Origin: Rachicladosporium sp. CCFEE 5018
Lineage: Eukaryota; Ascomycota; Dothideomycetes; Cladosporiales; Cladosporiaceae
Assembly: GCA_002077045.2 (NCBI GenBank)
Contig: KZ111146.1
Location: 1,250,212 to 1,314,211 of the forward strand
Length of the DNA stretch: 64,000 nucleotides
Direction: 5' to 3'
Shown here: positions 55,418 to 64,000 of the stretch, in pieces
How the letters are laid out: every line of letters starts with the position of its first letter
How positions within the stretch are numbered: the first letter of the stretch is position 1
The notes under the pieces: model-generated
The model's input: the letters and a program-made list of their open reading frames with translations, nothing else
Told to the model about the DNA's origin: nothing
Databases searched by the model: none
Program-made: the position numbers and the translations under genes

Positions 55418-56016
55418 ATGGGGATTGACGCGAAACTGAGGAATTGTGTACTCAAGGCCCTTGCAAGATGGCATCGAAGGTCTTGTGCTGGCTATGTGAA
55501 GGGTCCGTGGTTCCGACCATGGTTGATTGAGTGGCCGCGCCAGCTATGGACAACCTGCTCGAGGGGACGAGTGACGTCCAATCGGTCTTATTGCTGCGAA
55601 TGAAGCGAGCCCTGGCCACTACTTGAGTCGGGGAAGAGCCTCTCACGCCAACAGCTCGTCCTGTGAGCAGTGATACACACATATGTCCCCGGGGCAAGGG
55701 CTTGCACGCAGCCGTGACGGATTGTGAGTGAGGGATAGCCCTGGCCGTCGACACCGGAGGGCGGACTTGAAAGTACTGCACGAGGCGTAGATAGAGCAGG
55801 ATGTGTACTTGCATATAGCATATCTTCACACCACTTAAAACTAGTCTGTCTTGATCTCACCACCGCCGTGCATATGAATTCCAGACAAACTTCCACACAC
55901 CTACTCCTGACTCAAGCCCACTTGTCCACCACCTCACCTCCCCAATTCACCCTCCAAATCACCGCCTCCCCTTGTAACAATTGCCCTTCTCTCTCCTCGA
56001 CGCATATACGCCCACG
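55418..56016. other. intergenic region between uS11m and EMP24 (copy 2)
   Basis: No gene seen. Strongly diverged from 24279-24879 except for the last 100 bp or so before EMP24. Confidence 0.45.
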
Positions 56017-57018
56017 ATGCTCTCCCTCTCCCTCCTCCTCACGCTCTTTACCTCCCTCCTCTCCTTCAGCCACGCGCACAACATCAACCTCAAAGCGCAC
56101 GCGCGGGAATGTTTCCACGAGCAATTACACACGGACGATAAGATGACGGTCACATTCCAAGTCAGCGATCGGGAAGGTGGAGGGAGTGGAAATCTGGATG
56201 TGGACTTTTGGGTGAGTTCTGCTTGGATCGTGAGAAAGGGAGGGGATAATGAAGGGATGGGAGCAATGCGGAGGACCAGACGAGATAGTGGAGAATATGG
56301 TTTAAGATGATCTACAGGAGCGAAGAGAAGGATACCTGAGCGACGCGACACGATCGACGGATAGGCAGAGCTTCTGAGTGGCGTGCAGCGAGTCCGCGAG
56401 CGAGGCTACGGTTTACTCGGACGAGGAACATTGCGGCCGCTGACCGTACTCCTTACCACAGATCCAAACACCAACTGGCTCGTACCAAGTGGAAGAGCGC
56501 TCCGTCGCGCTCGGCGAACATAGCTTCACGGCCCATCACGATGGACGTTACACATACTGCTTCAGCAACGAGCACTGGTCCGCAACCACGAAAGAGGTCT
56601 CCTTCAACGTGCACGGCATAGTCTACGTGCCCGAATCAGAGGCGCCGCAAGATCCGCTGGAGAAAGAAGGTACGCGCTCACCACTTTCCTCACCGCCCAT
56701 TCGACAACCCTGAGCCGCTTGTTGTATCAATGCTGACGAGGACTGTAGTCAAGATCCTCAGCGAAACCCTCGCCCAAGTAAAAGACGAGCAAGGCTACAT
56801 CGTCATCCGCGAGCGCACGCACCGCAACACAGCCGAAAGCACGAATGCGCGCGTGAAATGGTGGAGTCTGCTGCAGATGCTTGTCGTGCTGGCCGAGGGC
56901 GTGTTCCAGGTGTGGTGGCTGAAGCGGTTCTTCGAGGTACGCGATAGTGATTCCACGCGGTACACGAAAGGCGCATTGGGCTGATTCTCGGGCGTGGTAG
57001 GTTAAGCATGTAGTGTGA
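56017..57018 (+). CDS. emp24: p24-family cargo receptor EMP24 (copy 2)
   Basis: Four exons (56017-56211, 56462-56669, 56749-56936, 57001-57018) with the same phases as copy 1 give 202 residues. Signal peptide, GOLD domain, membrane helix and the LKRFFEVKHVV tail are all intact; the stop is TGA here and TAA in copy 1. Exon 1 and intron 1 are almost identical between copies, whereas exon 2 shows about one difference in eight bases, nearly all silent. The boundary falls near the intron 1 acceptor. Confidence 0.93.
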
Positions 57019-57212
57019 GTGTATTGTGTATACGTACGAAGACTAGATGAGCACGGCGCTGGAGTTGTGTGCATGGTGAAAGGGGCTCAGCTGGGAAGAC
57101 GGGACGGTAGAGGTTCGCCCTGAGGTCGTGACGACTGATAGCGCTGATGATCGAAGGCCGAGCCGTTAGTTATACCCTACGAAGAGTCATGCTCGCCATT
57201 TGCGCCATGGAC

Positions 57213-60200
57213 CTAGAAGTCCTCCGCCGTTAGATCTTCGAAGATGTCCCATGCCACTTCTTCCCTCAACCTGCCCAGCTTACCCTTCACACCCCTGACC
57301 ACCTTTCCTGGCGTTCTGACCTCACCGACCTGGCCACTACTGCCCATTACCCTATTGCCCGCCGATTGCGATGCCCGCAACACATTCACAGGCGTGTACT
57401 TCACCGGACTGCGCTTGCTCGGGCCCCTTTGCGAGCCACGCGTACCAACCGTGCGCTTCGGCGTCACGACAGACACTGCACTGCCGCCAATGCTGACGGC
57501 ACCACAGCACAATATCGCTTCGTCGCCGAGCTCGACAGGCAGCTCTACACAGCCCTGCTGCTCTTCGACCAAATCTAGCAGGTTTTTCAGCAACGCATCA
57601 GCTCCCAGTGTTTTCCTGCTTCCCAGAATCACTAGCTTGCTCCTTGCCCTCGTCAACGCAACGTTGATCCTCCGCCAATCCCGCAGCAGTTCCCCCACCT
57701 CATTCTGAGGGTTAGAGCGCACGAAGCTGAGTATGATGACCTCCTTATCTCTTCCCTGAAATCGATCTGCGCTGTCGACATCGACGCCACTCAGGCCTGC
57801 CGTTCCGAGCTCCCTGCGGATTAGAGAGACCTGGCTTCGGAAGGGCGTGATGATGCCGATCTCCTTGGCCGGCAGCCCGCAAGCTAGGAAGGCGGAGACG
57901 AGGGAGATAGCGACGCGGGATTCTAGCGCGTTAGAAAGGGTCTTTGTAGTCGTGGTGGAGGTGTTGGAGGTGGACTCCTGCACGGGGGCGCCGAAAGGGT
58001 CTGTATTGATGAAGAGGACCTTTCGCGAGGGGGAGATGAGGTGGTCGAGCCAGCAGTTCTGCAAACTGGGAAGATGGGCGCAAGTAGAGCCTGGAGGGTG
58101 TAACGTGATCAGGGCAAAGGGGTAAAATGGCATGGAGAGCGTGCGAGAGGCGACTTCAGGCGTGCCGCACTGCAATTTGCCCGAGTAGATCAGCGTGTTA
58201 CTCAAGGCCATGATCTCGGCGCACATCCTGTACTGCTTTCCCAGCGTAACGACACTTTCGGGTTGTTTTTCAGACAGCGTGCGGAAGAGAGAGATATCGA
58301 GTCCGCCCTCGAGGGCTTTACGATTCTGGACTAGAGGCGGGAGCTGGAAGTGATCGCCTACCAGAACAAAGCGGTGAGCATGTAGCAGCGGGCCGAGACA
58401 AGTCGGAAGCGAGATCTGAGATGCTTCGTCGACGATGCAGATGTCGAAGACGCGGCGTGTGAACAGCGCGTGGGAGGTGGACATGCAGGTCGTGGCGACG
58501 ATACTGACGCCCATGTACAGCTCCTCGACTTCTTGGATGCTAGACTTTGGCGTGTTGGCTAGGTGACAGAACTCTTTGACTTGAGGGTTGATCTTCGCAG
58601 GTATGCCGAGTCGCAGGATGGAGCCGGGCGGCGCGATGTCTTGAATCTTGAGTAGTATGTTGTCGACCGCCGTGTGCGTGTAGCTCGTGAGAAGGATACT
58701 GTTTTTTTGCGCGAGCAAGGCGCGGATGAGGTGCGCGATCGTAGTGGTCTTCCCAGTTCCTGGCATGCCGAGGATCAATGAGTAGTCCTGAGCAGAGAGG
58801 ACGTGTTGTATTGCGGCGGTCTGATCAGCATTCATGGTGCCCAAGTGCTGAGACGGTCGAAATTGAGGCGTGCTCGTCGACTTGGCCGCAAAGCGAGGAG
58901 GCTGATCCAGAACAATAAGATTGCGGAGCTTGGTGTGCAGAGGGTGTGAGCTCGTCAGCGCCACGAGATTGTTGCGGATCGTCGCGAGACCGTTGGAGAA
59001 CTCGTCTTTGTCGAGGCGGTACCGTATAGCCGGCAGCGATGATGCTGGCGTATCCTTGTCGGCTCCGACGCTCATAATGCCGTGGAAAAATTGCTTGGTG
59101 TCTGTGTCGAAGTCATCTCTCCTAGCTCTCGCGTTGCCCAGCTTGCGGTCCACAGCAATGGTGATTCTGCTCTTCCCGACGGCAGTCACATAGCCGTTCG
59201 CCAGCGCCCACTGGCCCTGTTCTGAGCTGACGACCACCGGCTCACCAACGATCAGCTGGGTGCCCTCGGTAAAGCTTCCTTTCTTCGTCCCTTCAGACTT
59301 TGCAAATGTGTAGGTGAAGCGATTGATCTTGCCTCCAGTGCCCTCGATGCCGTCCACGAGCGTACTAGCCGCAGCGGCTGCGGTGGCGGTGACATCCTGT
59401 ACTAGCGCCAAGTCCCCGAAGCATCTTCCAGCAGTTTCACGCTCCTTGGACGACATAGTCCAGAGCTCTTTGCGGAAGCGACTCATCTCCGACTCCTCGA
59501 ACGTCAATAGACGGTCCCACTTCGTGAACCACTGCTTGAGTGTAGCTGTATGTGGCGTAGCGGCAGAGGAGAGAAGGTGGCCCACTGCCTCGGACCAGAC
59601 GAGGGCATGATTTTGTCCCCCGTCGTCCAACATGCCAGCTGTGTCTGATGTGCCGTTCTCGACAAGCGCGTGGTAAGTGAAGCAGCTCTGCTGGGCGTAG
59701 CATCTTCCGCACTTGTGGGACGCACGTAACATTGGCGGCATGCCAGAGGGGCCGATCTCCTGGGACAGCCCCTTAGTCTCGTCTTGGCTACTGGTGACTG
59801 GGTATATGGCGCTGTGAATGTAAGCAGCAAGTCGGTTCCTCTGCTGCACCATTTGCCTGATCTCATTCACCGGCGGCGCGATGCGTGTCATGTCCGAGCT
59901 CTCGAGGTAGTACAGTATGCCCGACTTGACAGCCACATCATAACGGTCCGAGAGGAGGAGTGTGTACAAAGCTGTTTGAGCGCGATGGGCTGCTGACTGC
60001 GTGGTCCTGCCCGTCTTCACCTCGAACGGTACAATGAGGCTCTTGTTCGGTGCGCGAGGATCGTCAGTGACTACGGCTTCGATAGTCGCGTCAATGTTGC
60101 CCTTGAGTCCGTACTGCGGCGACCATACATGCTCCTCGATTGCGATGAGCTTACTGACGGACATCCAAATTTTCTCGTCCTGGCGAACCTTGACTACAGC

Positions 60201-62694
60201 ATCGTTACCCGGCTGCTGTGCGACGAAGACCTTCGCCCACGCACTTAGCTCCCCCATCTTGGCTTTGACGTCCTCGAAGGCCAATGTCAAATTCTGCATG
60301 CCAAGCTCCCATAGGCCTTCGATATGGGCCAGCAGGGTTTTCTGCACTACGTCCGTAAGAAAGGCATCGTCCCATCGATTGGCAGACAGAGCTTGCTGGA
60401 AGATCTCATGTAGCACACTGCCGTACACCATGGGTTTGCTGGTCTCACCAGTAGCTTTGATGCGGTCCTGCAACACAGCCTTGCGGATGCAATCAAACGA
60501 GTCTGCCACAGTAGTCGCAGAGAGCATGTGGTCCGGGTGGACAATAAGCAGAGGACTGTCTTCAGCATCATCGGCAAGTAGCTGCCCGAGTGCAGGTTGT
60601 GGACGATGGGATTGGCCAGGGAGACACGCAAGATGAACGGTGTGCCCAGCTGACACAGCAGTCGAGTACCACGAGCCGCGCAAGGATATCGTGACGGTGC
60701 GTTTCGAGCGATCTTCTTCGGCTAGTAGAACCTTCTCGGGGCATCGCCGGCCTCGATCGTTGGCGTACTCAGCGTCAATGACTTTCTTCACGACGAAACG
60801 TTGGTGACTCTGCTGCGTGGCATGCGTCTGGGAGGATGAAAGGTTCGGCTGTGATAGTGACGGACCTTTGCGCGGACTTGCTGATCTTTGCAAATTGCGC
60901 TTGCGGGTGAACTGCGCATACATAAGCTATGTACTTCTTGGTAGGACCGTTCGCGAGGGTAGGAGACTTGCCCTGTTGCCTTGTGTTGCCTGTGACTCTG
61001 CAGCCATGAAGCTCTCTTCGTCTAAGTCGTCGCCGCCGAACTCATCATCGTCGTCATCCTCGAACGCTGCTGCTGCTGCCGCCGCTACGTCGTCGTCTAT
61101 GGCACCATACTCATCCTCAGCCGGTATTACGGGATGTGCTACGGCGCAAGGAGCGATAGCCTGAGTGATGGGTGCAGAAGACTGATGCTTCGGCGCTTGT
61201 GACATGAGCTCCTCGAAGTCTTCATTCGTCAGATCCATGTCGTCGCCAAAGTCGTCTTCCGTCACTGCAGGCATTGACCTTGGAACAATCACTGCAGGCG
61301 GCGGTACTACAACTGGCGGTCTTGTAATTGACGGCCGCTTGAATGCTGGCAAAGGAGCCTTGCTTCGCAAGTGCAGCGGGGCGGCGTTGATCGCTTCTGC
61401 ACCGTATTGACCTGCGGCAGATGGATTCGATCTGCTTTCCGAACCTTGCACAGGGCGTGCCGGTACTTGTGCTGTCCGCTGCGGTACTTCAGGTGGTGGC
61501 ATACTTGCTTCGATCGCAATGTTGGTGGTGATCGGGACATCCTGAGCCTGCAGCGGCACCACGGACTGTTGCGCTTCTGTTGGACTAGCATCGCAGGACC
61601 TGAAGTCTGCGTGTCGGTTTCCAGTGACTGGCAGCGGACTCGTGCTCGAGTGCTGTACAGTCTCATCCACAGGTCGAGGTTCGGACAACTTCTGCTGAGC
61701 GAGATCACCCTGGATCTTCTCCACCCACGCGGCGACCTTACTGCGCCCACCTGATCCCACACCATTTTCCTGCAGTAGCGACAGCTTGCTGACTTCATTA
61801 GTTCGCCGCTTCTTGCCCTTGCTGTTGGGCCAGTCGTTGCCAGTACTGGCCCATCGCCTCAAGCCACTACTTTTGATGGGAGTCTCCAGCGGTCTTGGAG
61901 ATGCCTGGAACGCCAATGGGCCAAGATCAGGCAGCTTGAGAGTGCTAGCAGCCATATTTCTACTTCCATACAGTCTTTGCCAGAGGTCAGTAGCTGGGTC
62001 CGCCTCCGGAGTTTCTTGACCTGCGCCAACACCTTCGAATGCCAAACCAGGGCCACGTTGCGAAGAGGATTGCGGACACGAGGGCGAGGAGCTCTTTGCT
62101 CGTTTGCGCTTTCTATTCGGCGTCAAGTTTGAAGACGAGCTATTCGGCACCCACGTGAGTTGCTCCTCCGGTGATGCCTCTTTGACCGAAGGCTTTCGAA
62201 TCTCGTCATCACCGATCAGGTCCTCGAGTGACAGTCGCGCACCCGGTGTACAAGGGAAGGTATGGGCATGCGGAAGTGCGGGGGTCTTATTCGCCACAGG
62301 TCCACTTGAGCCATCCTGCTTTGCACTCTCTTCGGCCGCTGTACCACTTGCGTTGTCTCGTTGCGCCACAGTATTCACATTACTTTGCGATAGTACTGCT
62401 GGTACAGCGTTCTCCTTTGCCTCAATGCTAGCCCGTGGCCTGCCATCGCCACTGTTCGTGAGTGAGAAAGCCTGTAATCTCGCTTTGGCTTGCGATGTGG
62501 CGGGAATGGGTGGCTTCGGAGGGGCAGTGGTGTTTGTTGAGTCGCCCAGTGGCGGTCGAATATTGTTGCCTTTTTCCCAAGATGCAGGTCTTGCCTACGT
62601 CTGCATCAGTCTCAGTTCGCTCCACATTCACTTGGTGCCGGCTTACCTTCGTGTTGTGGTTTTGCTCAAAGAAGCTCTTGGTGCGGGAAGACAT
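57213..62694 (-). CDS. dna2: DNA2 replication helicase/nuclease (copy 2)
   Basis: Exon 1 is 62694-62647 (MSSRTKSFFEQNHNTK), intron 1 is 62646-62595, and exon 2 is 62594-60972. The probable GCAAGT-donor intron begins at 60971 and ends at 60912 (60 nt) or 60927 (45 nt), and contains the same in-frame TAG as copy 1. Exon 3 runs to 57213, giving about 1,789 residues, one Ala more than copy 1 in the poly-Ala run. All nuclease motifs (YGSVLHEIFQQAL, PFEVKTGR, CGRCYAQQSC) and helicase motifs (GMPGTGKTTT, GDHFQLPPLV, DRFQGRDKEV) are intact. Differences concentrate in the disordered N-terminus and the last 100 residues. Both copies look functional. Confidence 0.93.
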
Positions 62695-63100
62695 CTGTCC
62701 CTTCGTCAGCGAATTATAAGGTCGTCATGAGCATCGTAATCGTATGAGCCAGTCGTAATGATGCAGTAAGCAATCTGTCGTTGTCACATTGATGTTCGAG
62801 TGTTGTCCACAACGCGTGCTGATGCACCTTTTACGCGACTTTATCTCCGCCATATAGCCGCGCGGAGAGCCGCGATATAAGGTTCAGCCGCATGCACCCG
62901 ATGCATTGGAAGCTCTCAAGAATCACTCCCTGCTTCTCTAGGGAACAGGAGCGATCACGAAGCCCCACTCGACAGGCCTGCCACTCATACAAACTCGCAC
63001 AGTTTGCCGCCAAACATCGACTCTCCTTGACCCTGCAGGTCCAAGTATATAAACTCCTCGAACCTCACCGCACCGCTCACCGAGCACACGCGACTCCACG
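62695..63100. promoter_or_regulatory. divergent region between DNA2 and ODC (copy 2)
   Basis: 406 bp, with TATATAA at 63046, 55 bp before the ODC ATG. It is alignable with 31533-31946 in blocks but with several indels. Confidence 0.5.
63046..63052 (+). promoter_or_regulatory. TATA box upstream of ODC (copy 2)
   Basis: TATATAA lies 55 bp before the start codon, at the position matching TATATAC in copy 1. Confidence 0.5.
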
Positions 63101-64000
63101 ATGTCGTCCGAGAAACCCCTACCGTTCGTGTACCAGTTCATGGCAGGTGCCGTGGCTGGTGTGTCAGAGATCTTGGTGATGTACCCACTTGACGTGGTCA
63201 AGACAAGAGTGTACGCGCATAGCGAGAAGGCGTCGGGAGAAACCATATAGTAACGCGATGCGCAGACAAATACAAGGGAGGGTGCCAGTACCTGGTCAAG
63301 ATCACTACACGAGCATGGTCGACTGCTTCCAAAAGATCATCAAGAATGAGGGGTGAGTGATCGAGGATATCGAATTGATCACGGAAATAGCACTGAACTG
63401 GTACAGCTTCTCGCGACTTTACCGCGGCATCAATGCACCCATCCTTATGGAGGCGCCGAAGCGAGCAACAAAATTCGCAGCGAACGACGAGTGGGGGAAG
63501 GTCTACCGCAATCTCTTCGGCGTTGCGAAGATGAACCAGTCACTCTCAGTGCTTACCGGCGCAACCGCAGGAGCAACAGAGGCGTTCGTTGTAGTGCCAT
63601 TTGAGCTCGTCAAGATTCGGCTGCAAGGTAAGCACAGAATTGCTGACTGCAAGAAGCACACTGAACTGACTCGTTCACAGACAAGGCGCAGGCAGCTCGC
63701 TACAATGGTCTCATTGACGCAGTGCAGAAGATCGTGCGACAAGAAGGCATCCTCACTCTCTACCAAGGCCTCGAGTCGACGATCTGGCGACACGTGCTCT
63801 GGAACGCAGGCTATTTCGGCTGCATCTTCCAGGTCCGTGAACTTCTCCCGGCGAACCCGGAGAACATCAAGTCAGTCCAGGTGCGCAACGACCTCCTCTC
63901 CGGAGCGATCGGTGGCACTGTCGGCACGATCCTCAATACACCCATGGACGTCGTGAAAAGTCGCATCCAGAATTCGCCCAAGGTCGCGGGCGGTGTGCCC
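63101..64000 (+). CDS. odc1: Mitochondrial 2-oxodicarboxylate carrier, 5' part (copy 2)
   Basis: Exons 63101-63210, 63266-63352, 63407-63627 and 63681 to the window end (exon 4 incomplete) match copy 1 in phase and length. Signatures PLDVVKTR, PFELVKIRLQ and PMDVVKSRIQ are present. The second intron has a consensus GTGAGT donor and is 54 nt; copy 1 has GTTAGA. The protein differs from copy 1 at very few positions in the visible part. Confidence 0.9.

Larger units (their letters stand above)
50016..64000 (+). repeat. 14 kb duplicated block, copy 2
   Basis: Collinear with 18877-32844 throughout, with the same seven gene features, orientation and intron positions. It begins abruptly inside the subtilase exon at the gap and runs to the window end inside ODC exon 4. 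Confidence 0.93.

Noticed and set aside
1..64000. Transposons, tRNA genes, CRISPR arrays
   Set aside because: I saw no transposase or reverse-transcriptase motifs, terminal repeats, tRNA-like cloverleaf sequence or regularly spaced repeats; the large repeat is gene-bearing and collinear.

Overview
This window is nuclear DNA of a filamentous ascomycete. Genes are short, with introns mostly of 50-70 bp, and the gene set is typical of the group: Zn2Cys6 regulators, a GH17 glucanase, an M35 deuterolysin, an S8 subtilase, mitochondrial carriers, TIM44, uS11m and DNA2. I see no rRNA, tRNA, transposon or CRISPR array. Two blocks of exactly 100 N (17962-18061 and 49916-50015) show that it is a scaffold of three contigs.

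Contig 1 (1-17961) holds a partial ASNSD1-like asparagine-synthetase-domain gene (-), a VPS9/CUE Rab5 exchange factor, a PET8-type mitochondrial carrier, three tandem paralogous genes for small unknown membrane proteins, a secreted GH17 glucanase, a regulator that has lost its DNA-binding domain, a membrane-anchored protein of unknown role (-), a deuterolysin, a small partly resolved gene (-), and the 5' half of a secreted subtilase. Contig 2 (18062-49915) completes the subtilase and continues with a subtilase relic, TIM44 (-), uS11m, EMP24, DNA2 (-), the 2-oxodicarboxylate carrier ODC, a Zn2Cys6 regulator, COX19 (-), a zinc alcohol dehydrogenase, a second Zn2Cys6 regulator (-), a bHLH regulator, a RING-H2 membrane protein (-), a Cys/His-rich unknown (-) and a small heat-shock protein (-). 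Contig 3 (50016-64000) repeats the subtilase-to-ODC block in the same order and orientation.

The 549 bp on either side of the first gap are identical, so that apparent repeat is an unmerged contig overlap, and the subtilase is one gene. The 14 kb block at 18877-32844 and 50016-64000 consists of two diverged copies. Identity is patchy: near-identical tracts, including introns and intergenic DNA, alternate with tracts about 85% identical by eye, including coding exons. This fits two homeologous or haplotypic chromosomes with gene conversion, wrongly placed in tandem by the scaffolder. A duplicated or hybrid diploid dothideomycete such as the black yeast Hortaea would explain it; the species is an inference.

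Functionally the duplicated block is mitochondria-heavy (TIM44 import motor, uS11m, ODC) plus DNA2 and EMP24. Contig 1 is rich in secreted hydrolases and contains the most novel locus, the three-gene membrane-protein array at 5560-7357. The right part of contig 2 is rich in regulators. Many genes here are only visible after joining exons; the models given all restore continuous frames.
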